NCBI GenBank assembly: GCA_013398015.1
Contig: VZRR01011663.1
Location: 62,001 to 126,000, forward strand
DNA: 64,000 bases
DNA from: Oreocharis arfaki
Lineage: Eukaryota; Chordata; Aves; Passeriformes; Paramythiidae
Direction: 5' to 3'
The position numbers and the translations under genes are program-made. Each line of letters starts with the position of its first letter. Positions within the stretch are counted from its first letter, which is position 1. Of this stretch, positions 14,401-27,045 are shown in pieces. Under the pieces are notes generated by a model. The model ran no database searches. It was not told where the DNA came from and saw nothing but the letters and a program-made list of their open reading frames with translations.

Positions 14401-16603
14401 TGTGCTGGCGAAGCAGGGTTTAGGCAGATCTATCACATCCACTGAATTCAGAGGTAGTGACTAGTGTCTTGCTTCATATTCAGTACGATTTCTTCCCACC
14501 ATGTTTGTAAATTGCTGCTGCTGTGAATTTCAGAAACCTTACTTTACTCCCCTGGAACAAATAACAAAACTAATCAGTCTCCATTAACATACAGCAATTC
14601 AACATCCTGACTTTTATGAGCTCACTGTAGGAGTTTTAATTAATTAAGGATGATTCTGCATTCTTCACAAGGAAGATTGGCTTTTTTGTTTTCTTTGTCA
14701 TAAATAGTCTCATATGTTGGAACATTTTGGAAAATGCCAAGGAAATATGCTTCCCTCCCACTTTGAGAATATTCTCCCTCAGCATTTTTGTGTGTTGTTT
14801 TTATTATCTTTGCCTCCAGTAAAAACCCTAAGATAGGCATGATTTTCAAGGAGAAGGCTTCTGTACAAACAGCCTTCAGTGTAAGCAGATTTAACAAAAG
14901 ATTAAAGACAAGAACAAGATTAATAGGAAATATGAAAATAAAAAGCTAAATCAATCCTGCCAATATTCTCAGGTCCAAGTTTTTTTTTCCTTACAATAAA
15001 AGTATGTCCGCCAAACTGTTGCACCCTTCAGTTTTAAAAAGCATTTCAATGTAAAATAAAACTTTCTATTCAATATAAAATATTGCTGCTTATAAGATTC
15101 AATTCTAAAAAGAGGAAGTGATAATGAGAATCATGTGTCACAGCTGGTATCAGCTATGTGGGAATAAGAGGAGGACAATAATCTCTGTGACAGGAGAGAA
15201 AGAACAGGATAATGCAGCAAGAATCCAGATTCCAAGATTGCAAATTTGGGCCCTCTGATTCTGTTAGTGTCATAGCGCCGTTGCAGAGCAGGAGCAAGGA
15301 CTGTGGTGAGATTCTTCCCAGAGCCCAAACAGTCTTTCCAGATCCAGCCTGACAAGCAAAGCTCCTATTCTTCCTGCTCAGTATAGCAGAGAGAAACTCT
15401 CCAGCCAAATCCAGTGAAGCTGCAGAGCCCTCTTGGGTGGCATTTTTCATCTGCCTGCCTTGTTTGTAATGTGTAATTCTTGCATGCCGTACCTGGTTAA
15501 TCCAGCATTTGAGGGTAAGTGCTAGGCAGCGAAGTGTACAGTGCTATTGATTTTCAAGGAAAGTAGAAAAAAGAAGGACCTCTGAAAACTGGACGCGCAA
15601 TTTCAATTTTTTTAACTGTCACAACTTCATCTATACGTGTGGGAGTACAGAAATCAGAGAAATGAGAAGCACCATGTACTAGTGTAACAAGCCCACCTCC
15701 TGCCCACTGTGTCTCTGCCTATTCTCCCAACAGAGAGTGCAAATTGGAGGAATGCAAGGTTGGTACAGAAGGGTCTTGGAGGAATGCAAGAAACATCTAC
15801 TGTGTGCAAGGAGGGTGTCTCATGAGCACAGCAAGGAGTGTGTCTCAGCAAGGCAAACGAGCATGTCCTGAGCCCTGTGCTGGCAGCAGGGCTTTACCAG
15901 CACCTGTGTGAGCACATTTTAAGCTGGATTAGACGTGTCTGAGCAGCTTCATAGGCAGTGCAACTGCACTGTTACCAGTGCTAAGCTGAGGCATGCAGTC
16001 CCTTCGTTTTACAGGGCCTGAAATTTCCTTCTGATAGGAAATCCTGATACCACAGGCTCTGTGTGTAGCTGAGACCTGGGGCAGAAAGAAAGCAAGCGTG
16101 AAGGAGCATGTCTTGGCTGCCCAGTAGCTACAGCGCTTATCTCAGGAAGGGGTTTGGGGCTCCCTTCTCTACCCTCAAGATTATTTGTGGTTTTATACTT
16201 CAAGCATCCAAAGTAAGGCATAGCCCATCTCAAGTGAGGGACCAAGCTTCTGGCATCAGGCAGTGAGATACCCTCAGGCCTGCTCCCCTCACATCCCACA
16301 GCTCCTGAGGTCCTGGAACTGCAGCCCAGCTGCATTAGGAGGAACTTCCTACCTCTCTCTTCTGCAGCCTTGTGGTTATGAAGATTGTGTAGGAGATAAC
16401 GGGTATGAATGTGAATTCTACTTGGCCAAGGGATGCAATCAGCTGTCCTAAACAATGAAGGTGAGAATGGTTTCAGGAGACAGGTTACCTGATCTAATAG
16501 ATGAAAATCACTGAGAAGCAGAAGATCACTTGCTTCCATTACTGACTTTATGTCAAACCCACCAGTTATTGGGCAGATTGTAGACCCATAAACTCACTAA
16601 TCC
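2496..16603. other. Noncoding unique sequence, no gene recognised
   Basis: A 14-kb stretch without a supportable gene. Mildly GC-richer patches lie at about 2.6-3.1, 5.7-6.0, 13.3-13.8 and 15.7-16.4 kb. Two of the longest open frames of the window fall inside it on the minus strand, at 4132-4617 (161 codons) and 16009-16539 (176 codons). Neither has a recognisable domain or homologous neighbour, and both lack flanking evidence of exons, so I treat them as chance frames. At 11743 a short CATAGAATCACA resembles the tail of a reversed CR1, but the following sequence does not support it well. A four-copy phased short repeat lies at about 10.3 kb. Confidence 0.6.
10297..10338. repeat. Four short direct repeats of ATYTGAACCCA, 10-11 bp apart
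   Basis: ATTTGAACCCA or ATCTGAACCC begins at 10297, 10308 and 10318. A degenerate fourth copy (ATTTGAGCT) begins at 10329. The steps are 11, 10 and 11 bp, close to one helical turn. It could be a small slippage duplication or a phased binding-site cluster; the sequence does not decide. Confidence 0.75.
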
Positions 16604-16679
16604 ATGAGATGAGATGAGATGAGATGAGATGAGATGAGATGAGATGAGATGAGATGAGATGAGATGAGATGAGATGAGA
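16604..16679. repeat. (ATGAG)n pentanucleotide microsatellite, ~15 copies
   Basis: A perfect array of the pentamer ATGAG (also readable as GATGA), 76 bp long with no interruption, ended by a single A-to-C change (GAGAC). Purity at this length suggests recent expansion and likely length polymorphism. On the opposite strand it reads CTCAT. It lies in noncoding sequence. Confidence 0.97.
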
Positions 16680-19600
16680 CACCCCAAATAACTTGTTGCT
16701 GTATAAATTAAATAAATTGTCTGGCAGACAAGTCTGAGAAATTGAAGGAGTGGAAAGGACTGCTTTAATCTGGGAAGAGGGTGAAACCTTCTCTTTCAGC
16801 AGCAGTGGGCCAGTGGATTAGGCCCACAGCTAAATCCCACATTTCCATTTCTGGCAAATCCAGCAGTCACAGATGGGCCACCATTGGCATCTGGAAAACT
16901 TTTAGGCTGGGCAGGAAGCCTAGTGTGAAAATGCTAAAGAAGATGCAGAAGCTTCTTTTTTTTTGCCTTACATACTTAACTTTTGCTTACCTCCCTTTTC
17001 AGACATCAAAATAGGCCTTATTTTGCATTTGCCTAGTCTCATCTTTGAGACATTGATACTTAAGCTTCTGCTGCTAAATTAAAGCCTCCCCTAGTTCTTG
17101 TGTAACTACTTTGTGATAAACTAAATAATTTAATCCCTTTAATTTGCTTACTGCAAGGCATTTTCTCCAATGCTTTTGAGGCTTCTCTTCTGTGGCTTTT
17201 CCAATTCAATATAATTTTTATCCTAAGTCTTCTCAGGACATTTGTAAATTATTTTGTTGTTCATTAAAAATTCAACAAAACCCCTGTGCATCCCTGGAGC
17301 AACTTGTTATTCTGTGACTGACAAGGCACTAGCCTGAATCCAGAATTTTTTCTTATTAAACATATGCAAAGTCTTTCTGTCCCTGTACTTCAGTACATAC
17401 GAGCAACCCAGAAGCAAAATAACAGTCTGAAAAAAATCTTTGCTTCACAGAGAGGGTCTGACACCAGAAGACACAACTGGATATGCTGTTCAAATGCATA
17501 GTGATTTTTCAGGTGTTGCCTGGAAGCTATTTTTAAATATATTTTTGGGAGACACTTTTGAGCATGGCAAATTCGTATAGTTAGTGAAAATTATATATAT
17601 GCCTATGGGATTAATGCTGTGTGGAAATTCGCATTTTATATTTTGTTGCTTGTTCTTGGTAAAACCAAAGTATTTTTCACCGTCTTTTTTATTTAATAAT
17701 AAAAATATAGCTATTAAATAAAAATAAAAATTACATCATCATGACATCATTCAGATATCTGTTCTGTCTTGTGACTCATGTATTTACATGCAAATGTCTG
17801 TATTTGGATAAAAACTGAAAGCATAGCACAAAGCCTTACAATACAGACAGAATCCCATTTCTGGAAAATGCTGACAGTGTCCTGGCATTCCAGGTGCAAA
17901 ACCCATAAAGCAAAATTGTTGGTTCTAATCTTTGTGCATTTAGGAGATGCACAGGTTGTTTTTACTCTCTTCTTCACTTCTTCTTCGTATTTTCTTCCAC
18001 TAAAACCATTACACAAAATGGTCAAGTCTTTCAGTCTCACGGTCTTTCTCACTCTCTAGACAATGCTGATATTTTTATCATACCCTCTTGGTCTTCTGTG
18101 TTTCAAGATGATAAGCTGGGGCTTACAAAAGTCTTGAGATATATTGCTATCAGTAGAGCTGGAGGTGGCTACTCAGCTGCAACAGAAATTTCCCTACTCC
18201 CTGGGGTGGTGGGAGAGGCTTTGGGAGAGTTTAGCTTCTGCAAAAATCCCCTCTGGGAGATCTGAATTTGCAGGCTGACTTACTGATTGTGGCTGCATAT
18301 CTTCAATGAAAGGGAACTTCACTGGGTCCGCTTCTGCTTCTCCACCTGCCAGCAGCACTTCTGTTCTTGTTCTGCTGAGCTTTAACTCGCTGTAAGTGTG
18401 ACTGACATCGTGTACATGTAATCTATACAGCTTCCTTGCCCATAAATGCCAGAGATAAGAAAGTGCCCTCTCTGCAGCCTGCACATGTGAAGCTGGAGCA
18501 CTGCCTCTTATGGCACTTTCGTAATGCCAGTACAATGTGGGTTTGATCCTGGCAGATCGTTTTCTGTGTAATATCTTGAACTCAGATAAAAGCCACACAT
18601 GTGTCCATATCCATGCCAGGCCCTGCTTTGCTGTCTCCATGCTAAATCATAGCTATGTTTTTGCCAGGTGAGGAGGACACATACTTGAATCTCAGTTGGG
18701 TTTGGTGTGCTGTGAGACCTGATTTCGGTTTGCATCTCTTAGTGGCCCACTAGATCAAGGCACTTTAAACTGGGAATGTTTATGTGCTGAAAATCAAAAC
18801 AGACACTTTTAGATAGAAGACTTACTAACTGGCATAAATTGTGCTAGGCTGATCTCAGCACCTGGTTCTGTGTTCATATAGCTCTTTCCTAGACTTAGCC
18901 ATATCTCATTTGGCCACACAGCTGACTACACATAGTGTGACCTTTATTTATGTTATTTGCAGCTAGCCCCATAAATGGTGAATTCTGGATCTATCTCAGA
19001 TATTCATCCAAGCAGCACGCATCTAAAAACCAGCTCTGCAAGACAGCCAGCCATCTGGAACAAGAAAAATTCATTTCCAAAACGTAGTGACAAAGCAACC
19101 TCCACATATCCTCTCTGGAGCACAGGCTCACAGCCAGCAATAACTCTTCTGTGTAATATATTGTGAAATATTTGCAGTTCTGTACTGGTGTTTCCTTTTA
19201 TTATTTTTCTCCTGGTTAGCTATCTCCTTGGCTGGTGAGGATTTAGCCCACCTTTGTAGAACATGAATTATACGCAGTAAAATGCTTATTTTGGTTGCTT
19301 ATGCAGTACTGCTTGTCTTTTTAATAAGTGAGTGCACTAGTGATCTATATTGACTGGTTTACTGTCTGAAACAAACGTACAGGGTTGAGTGATTAAAACA
19401 TTGAATTAATCTACTGTTTAAAACTATCTGGAGGAGTAGAACTACATGGAAGATTAATTTTGTTCAGTATTTCTCTTAGTACATTTGCCTTTTTTTTTTT
19501 TTCTGTAGAGACTTGAAATATTAGCACCAAATTGTCTGAAGCATTTATCTCTTGCCAATAAGACTATTGGTTCAGACCTAGTAAAACATGTTCAAGCTTT

Positions 19601-22600
19601 TCCAACATAAGCACTATGTACTTTATGAAGTCTAAATTAGGTTCTTTGTGAAATCAGCAATGGTTATATAACCACTGTACAGTTTCATTAAATATGGCTT
19701 ATTATCAAGAACATTCTTTTTAGAGAATTTTACAGGCTTCTTTCCAAGGGGAGCAGACAAAATCTTTCAATCTGACACACTGAAAGGAAGGAAATAACTT
19801 GATTTTTCGTATTTAAATGCAGTGCATTTTTTCTTGGGTTATGTTTCATTTGAACCTTCCTGTCTTCTGAGGATGTTGAGGAGATAGTCTGGGCTAAGTT
19901 CATCTGAATACCCCCTAGATGGATTTCTGGGCAGCTCTTTAGAAGACTGGAATTCTCTAATACATCTGATTATTTTATAGCTCTTTCTGTGCTTAAGTTT
20001 CTGGGTAACATTTGTATAGTCTGGTCTTGGGGATGGTCCTTGCAGTCCCAAAGGCTTCTGAGCTTCAAGGTCACACATAAGCTCTGTGTACAAAGCCAGT
20101 CACTGTTTCTAGGAAACAATGGAGTAACCTTTTTTTACGCCAAATTACTTGCCAGGTTTCTATAGCTGCCAATTTGCACTCAGCGTGTTTGAATTTTAGT
20201 CAGTTTTTTTAAAATTTGATTTTCTATGTCTAGATCCCTTGTGCCATTTTTCTGAGACAGCTGCTGCTGTTTTTAAGATGTATAGGAACAGCAAAGTATC
20301 TCTTCCATCCTATTCTCCACTATCTTTCTTCCTTTTTCTCACTGTGGAGCAGGGAATTGCTGATATCGCTCCAGTACTTGGAAACTGTATGAATTTGCCT
20401 ACTAGAAGACTATGTGGACTAATCAAGAAAATTTAGGTAATGGAGGTAATGTGGAGCTGGATTCCATGGAAAAAACTGTGCTATTTTCTCCTCCATTAAC
20501 TCAAACTAATTCAGCATTTGGTTATTTTTGTGGAAATTAAATTTTTGAAGTGATTTTTTTAAATGTATGTGATAAAACATCATCAGCAAATAATTTCTGG
20601 ACATAAACAATATCATACTTTTGTATGAAACTTCCTGACATTGCATTTCAAGACACGAATTCAGTAAAACAGTAGTCCTTGAATATTTATGTTGCATAGG
20701 GACTAATGGTGTCTATAAGAAGATGTTTATAGAGGATGAAGGGATACTAGGCTCTTTGGTGTATAAGCTATGCATTACTGAGGTGCTTGCTTTTGCTACT
20801 AAGAGAATTCCCAGGTGGTGGGAAATGCCATTTTGGTTAGGACTTTCACTTCTGCCAAGGTCCAGCATTACAGCAATAACCAATTTTTCAAATTGACTTT
20901 CCTGCCCTTAAAAGCCATCTTCTGCACAGCAATGCAGTGACAGGAGTATTGCCACAGGCTGTTTGAGTGATACCCAGCTGACTTGGTTTTGTAGGCCAAG
21001 ACGTGGCTATCATAAATCTGGGTATGTCCAGTCAAGGATGGGAGAGAACAAGGGTAATGGTGGTTTACATCATTATGAAATCACAATGTCACTGAAGTGC
21101 TCACCAACCTCAGCTCGAAATACATGTGGGGAAAGGGGAAAGGGGGAGAATGTAGATCTCAGGGAAAAAAGGAGCTGCAACCTGAATTATAACAGCTCAC
21201 AGATCGGCCAGAGGCAAAAATTACTTAGGTTTACAGTCTCAGAAGCCCTGGATTCAATAGTTGTTCCCTATATAAACCTTCTGTTCGTGAGTAAATGAGT
21301 TTTTAAGAGTATATCAATGATCAAGGAGAAGCACTTAGTCTGAACACACTTCAGGTGCCGTTTCATAGCAAACAGATAAAACTATTTCTGTTGTGTTGTA
21401 TTAAACCTATGGCCCTCAAGGAATGGCAGCAGCAAGGTATCAGCTCCAGAAAAACATAAAGTCTTACCCACACAAGTAATTTTGTGGTTTTAGCATATAC
21501 CAGCATATCTGTGGTGTTTTTTAGAATGTAAGCTTTTGTTTTAATATAAGTAATTTTATGCTCCTTATGCTTAGTGATGATATAGACCAGCCTTCTCCAG
21601 GAACTGAGTTTGCAAGAGATGTCATTTAGAATAGGATGGAGAGACAGCAAGGAAACAGAAGAGCTAATAATTATTTCTAGAAAAGACTTTTTACATTACT
21701 TTGGTGATATAAGGGTCTTTAAGCAGCTCTAATGTCAATGAAAGGCAGTCTGGAAGCTGGGATAAGTTATGGTGCAAAAGATTCTTCCCATAAATGACAG
21801 CTAAAGCACCATGTTTTTTAAGTGCATAAATGCCAGGACTTCCATGAGATATGACACTACTATATTGTGTGAGAAGAACATGGTTTGAAATGAAAGAACA
21901 AATTAAAACTTCAGAGATGAGGGGATACCCCTAATGGGAACAAGTTAAAGAGCAAGAAGTGGAGGGGTCAGTCAGTGTCTGGAGAACAAAGTGAGAGATT
22001 TGTCACGTGTGGGAGGAAAAGAGAGGGACAGTGGACTTCTCATCTGTGCATTTGCACCATAACCCTGACTTTCCCATGTTTGATCTTTTCTCTCTGTGCA
22101 AGTTTGAGTCTGTGGCAAGGTTAACAACAAACACATCTCTTGCTCAGTCATTCAGAACTTTTCTGTCATATAGCATTACAGTGACCCAAATTTGGCATAA
22201 AAAGGAGGAATCAAAGCAAAGAATGACCAATTCCATTTCAAACTTCTTTGACTATATGAAAAACAGGATGCAGCTCAACCCCCTCTACTCGTTCTAGCCT
22301 GGAGGTCACTGGAGCGGCAAACAAGCTTTTTAGTTTCCACCCAAACAGCTGTTGTTTTCCTATGGGTACAAAAGGAGGCCCCAGAGTTTGAAATTTTCTG
22401 GAAGTGAAAAGTTCTTATTGAATGAGACACTACACCCTATCCAAAGGGACAGTCTCCAAAAACTCTATGTAGGTGGGTGAACATTTCCACCCATCTCTCC
22501 GCAGCATGTGAATAAATGTCTGAGATTTAAGAGTTTGCATCTCAAACAGATGTTTGAAACTAACACTGTTGTTTGAGACTCCATTGATGTTTGAGACTCT

Positions 22601-25600
22601 CACGTCAAGTATTCATAATTCGCTCTGTATTAGGACAAGTGGGCTTTCGCAAGCGTCATGATGAAATAACAATTTAACATTTTATCTAGTGTGTCATTGG
22701 ATGCAGATTTCTAACGCTTAAACTAAGGCCTTGCAAAGTCTTAGAACTGGTGTCTTTGTCTTTTGGTCAATATTTCCTCTTTGACTGCTTACAATAAATT
22801 TTGTGAAGGGTGGAAAGGTTGTATTCAGGCCTATGATATCATTGTGTTCTTTCCTGGGTACATTGTGATATGTGCTGTTTGCTGGCCTGGGATAAGACTT
22901 CTTTGGCAGAATGATTGCTGTTGCACTCTGATGGATCTCTGATGTGCTTTCAGTTTCCGCAGTGCTAGATTACTTTGGAGGATTTTGTTTCTCAGAACTG
23001 AGCATCTGATCTTGCAAAGCAGAGGTATACCTCCAAGGAGATTCTGAGCCAAAACATGTTTTTGTGGCAGTCAGAGGCACATTTTGCATTTTTGCGAAGT
23101 ACTTTTGTAGTAAAATTACTGTAGTAATAACATACTAGTTATTCTAGTTCTCTTAATTTTCTGATTTTTTTTATTACTACAGACCTCCTGAGGTAGGAGG
23201 AGGCTTGGTATAGAGGGGTTTGAAGCTATTTTGTCTTGGGGAACCTCAATATTTTCCACAGAGCAGAGGGAAGTCTTCTGTAGGGAACATGTATGCCTGT
23301 TGAGAGTGGCATGGGTATAATTTCACATTAATTATATCTAACCCTCGGTAAGTACAAACTTTTTCTTAAGAGTCTAACCAAATCCCACTTATCTTTTTCT
23401 CTAGCTGTATTTCCTACTGCTTTTTGATTTTAGTTGGGTTTTTGGTTGGTTTGTTTTTTGGTTTTTTTTATTAGTTGTACATAAAAGTTGTTCCCATTGG
23501 GAAGTTAATTTTCTTTCCAGGTGGGAAAGTGAGCTGAACTGACCTGCCCTGCAGCTCCCCAGTTGCTTGTCTGCTTCTGGCACCAGAAAGGCAGCAGAGC
23601 TCATGGAGGGGACAGCTCATTGCAGTAATTGCTTTGGAATTGTATTGGTTTGGTGTAATATGAGATGCTCCCACAGCTGTCCTTCCCAAATTCTTTAGAA
23701 GTAGACCCTTGATCCTCAGAGATCTGTAAACCACAGAGGAAAACCACTGCTTAACTAATCGGATTATCAGCTAGCTCACTTGCATGTAATACATATCTAA
23801 ACACTGCTTAATTTGGGATATTAATTACAGCCGGCACTGAAAGAATATGCATAAGTCTTTAATTACACAGAAAGATGCTGGATCTTCAAATCGGTGGCTG
23901 GAAATCTTATTTCAAGGGTTTAAGAAGCTGATAATTGCTTGTGATAACCATTTTACTCTGTAAATAGGTTTTGGCAATATATTGGCCAAGTACTGACTGA
24001 TCTGAGTTATGCTGCCAAATGCCACCCAGATGGAGCCCAAAACAGCCTACAGTTTTGTAAATATGGTATTTCCTCATAACGCTTCAACACTGTCCCATTT
24101 GTTGTCTTACATATCTGATTGACTGTGAGTGAGCTCCGGCTAAAAGGTTTTTTTTCATTCTTAACTGTCTTTATTATAACTTCTTGTAGTGCAGTGTAAA
24201 ATGTGAATCCCTTTACGTTCTGGGCTGAACCAACGAGGGGCTGTGCACACCAGTGTTTAGTGCATAGAAAGCAAATACCGTATGTCCCATGGCTGACTTG
24301 TTATCCAAACAGCACTGATGTATTTACAGCACTGCTGTATTTACTGATCCTATTTCAAACCCCCATTATGTGTGAAAGGATGCCAGTGCCATTCTGGCAC
24401 ATGGAAGTGCGTTATTTTCAGAACAAATACTGTCAGTTTTTGGGGAATCTGTAAAACAGTTCCTTTAAAACTCCTTGAACTAAATTGACATGTGGAGAGC
24501 TTGCACATTTAGCAAAGCTGAAAAAAAGGATAGGGATTGAGAGATCTTTTTGTAATTCAGTTTTCTGTGCAGGATTGACCTCACTTTAATAATCCATAGA
24601 TAAAACCTTAGAAGTTATTTGAAGAATACTATTTGGAGGGTGAGAAACAATGAAAATTTTCCTTGGCATAAAATAATTCAAACAAGATTAAATCTTGCCT
24701 CTCAACCTTTCTGAAGACACTTTTTGGCAGTTTGTTATATTAATTTGAAGGAAAAAAATTAAATACCCTTAAAAGCACTTAGAACTTCCTTGAAGCAAAA
24801 TTCTGATAGAGATCCTATGGGGAGCACACAAATACACAGAGCAGAGAGACAATTGCAAACCTTGCAGGATCCTTAGCAAGATGCATATTCTAAAACTAAT
24901 AGGGTGAAACTCCTGGTGAAGGGAGAGGGCCTACATAATTGCATTTTTTACATAGCTTTTCACAAAGGCTTTGCAGGAGGGACTCTTGTAGCAAGTTTCT
25001 TCATAAAAGAAGGTAATTCTCAACTATATCTGATGCACTGGTGATAGCTTCCCTGTGGAGATGATTCAATTCTGTAAGTTTGTTCATGGAATTAGTAGAG
25101 TATCAGTAATATATACAATGAAATTTATCTCTCAGTTGCTAGTTAAAAAATACCAAACTGTATTCCTTTCAGACTTGTGAATCTTCTCATTTCAGTAGTA
25201 TATTGGATGAATTCAGTACTAATTAATGAAAATAATAAAAAATTAATTATGGATCTGGTAATCAGTAATAGATTCAAACCTCCTGTCATAGTCTACAAGT
25301 GTAAGAAAAATTGCAATGTTCACAGAATACCAACCTAGCTTTTATGGCTGCCTGCAGTTGTCCAACCTTCATCAAAATAGTACAATCATCCAGTCAGTCC
25401 ATCTAGAATATTTATAACATTTCATTGTTTACAGTTCCCTGTACTGCTCTAGCATGCAACAAACTTCTCTTAGCTGAGGAAAATCTCACAGTAAACATCA
25501 CACAAACGACATGAAGACTTCTGTCTGATACTTAATACCTCGACCAGCTGAAAGTCATATCGAAAAGAAATAAGTAATATCCAATTAAGGCTACATACAT

Positions 25601-26729
25601 AAATTTCTGACATAAACCCCTGCCTAAATACAAAAATATTATGGGGTAAATCTAATTAGTACAAATACATTTCTTGACATATCTGCCCAGCAGCTATACA
25701 CAGAAGCTCTTCTCTCAGTTCTGCTCTGGGCCAGCCTTGCCCATCTGTTTTGAATTCAGTAATAAACTAACAAATCTGCTGTGTCTATTTTTGCTGTAGG
25801 TGGGATTTTCAAGGCTGTTTAGTTTTACCTTCCTTTGAAGGTAATGGCAGTATTTCTCTTCTAATCAATTTAAATAAACCAGGCCAGCATGGATTATCTT
25901 CAGAAATCTGGCTGTGCTGGTTATCTCAAGAAATCACACTTAAGAAATGAGAACTAGAAAGAACCCTATGTAGACTAATCTGTCATTGCTTCCCTCTCTA
26001 ATTTTTACTTCGATACTTGGCAGTAAAGAAATGCAAGCACCGTTAGAGCAGTAAAGTAGTCCTAACTGGCTGTTTAACACCTGACAGTGATGTACTCATG
26101 GAGAAATTTCTCTAATAGCATCTTAAAAGCCATGAGCTCCTGTGATTCTCAAGTAGCCTTGCTTGAGGCCAGGGGTGGAAAGCTCAGCAGAGGAGGTGGA
26201 ATAAAATGGGCTTCTACCAATTATCATAGATATTTTTCAGCTAATTCGAAATCTGCGAAGAACTGATGTTTTCTCTGAGGCAAGAAACAACTAGTTTCAG
26301 TCTTGTCATAAATACAGCACCTTTTCACAAAGCAGGAGAGCTTAGATTGGCAGGCCTACAAGTTCTACATTCACCTCTAAGCTTTTTATCAGTAGTGCAT
26401 GGTCATTCTAAAGTAGCTGACTTCACACTCTAAACCACCTTGTACTGGTATCGTTCATACTTGCTGTCAGAAGGGAAACAAAGAGGCCCCAGCTAAACCA
26501 CAGCTTTGAAAAAGAAGCAATGCAAATTAGCCTGGGTTACAGTCCCGCAATTAAATGGTTCCTGGTATCTGATGTGGCTTCTGAGCACTTAATGTGAAGG
26601 CATCTGTCCTACACTGTCTGCATAACACAGGTACTCCCACAACCTCTGGAAACTCACTGAGGGTCTCCTAGAAAGCTTTCCTTCTGTCAGGACTATATGA
26701 AGGGGAGTATTTCTAAAGGATCAGGAAAA
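16680..26729. other. Noncoding AT-rich unique sequence
   Basis: No supportable gene. The longest frame is 148 codons on the minus strand (18194-18640), with no family resemblance. An AT-rich patch lies at about 17.67-17.74 kb. A T13 run lies at 19490-19502. A three-copy TGTTTGARACT repeat lies at 22.55-22.60 kb. Sequence at about 23.75-24.0 kb is dense in TAATTA and TAATCC-like homeodomain core motifs and could be a conserved noncoding element, but this is inference. Confidence 0.6.
22551..22598. repeat. Three direct copies of TGTTTGARACT, 18-19 bp apart
   Basis: Copies begin at 22551 (TGTTTGAAAC), 22570 and 22588 (both TGTTTGAGACT). Linkers between copies differ, so this is a cluster of repeated motifs rather than a perfect tandem repeat. 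Just upstream, TCTCAAACA at 22540-22548 is a partial inverted copy. Confidence 0.75.
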
Positions 26730-27045
26730 CTGGAAGTGGCCTCTGGGACATCCAGAGGTTTCTAACCCAACCTCCTGCTTGAAGCACCACCCATGAAAGC
26801 AGGTTATTCAGTGACTTGTCCTGTCAGCTTTTGAAAGTCTTCAAACATGGAGGTTCTGCCACCTCTGTGCAGCCCAAATCCTCATAAAAAACCTTTTTCT
26901 CTATATTGAGTAAGAATTTCTTATGTTACACATTGTATCCATTTCTTTTGCTTCTACTGTGCACATTTGAGAACAATCTGGCTCTATCTTCTCTGCAGTC
27001 TCCCATAGGTAGCTGAAGAAAGCACTAAATATCCTTTGTAGCTGT
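26730..27045 (-). mobile_element. CR1 LINE fragment, ORF2 C-terminal end plus 3'UTR, reversed
   Basis: Read on the minus strand this is the 3' part of a CR1 element. The left edge carries the reversed 3'UTR (CTGGAAGTGGCC, then CCAACCTCCTGCTTGAAGCA). It is followed by the reversed coding part typical of the RT C-terminus, with TTTTGAAAGTCTTCAAACATGG and a match to the conserved block ending near CTCCCATAGGTAGCTG. The octamer tail expected beyond the left edge has decayed. All frames carry stops, so it codes for nothing. The element is 5'-truncated, as usual for CR1. Assignment rests on knowledge of CR1 consensus features rather than a database search. Confidence 0.85.

Noticed and set aside
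16009..16539. Longest open frame of the window, 176 codons, minus strand
   Set aside because: No recognisable domain, no supporting neighbour, and a length within what chance gives in about 128 kb of two-strand sequence. The composition looks like translated noncoding DNA.
17295..17320. ATTCTGTGACT resembling a CR1 3' tail
   Set aside because: No CR1 3'UTR precedes it, and the word is short enough to be chance.
18194..18640. 148-codon frame, minus strand
   Set aside because: No recognisable motif or exon context. Chance expectation allows a few frames of this size.
23186..23211. let-7e-like string TGAGGTAGGAGG followed by TTGGTATAG
   Set aside because: Four extra bases split the match, and the only local pairing is a small CCTCC/GGAGG hairpin within the motif itself. 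There is no precursor-length stem-loop.
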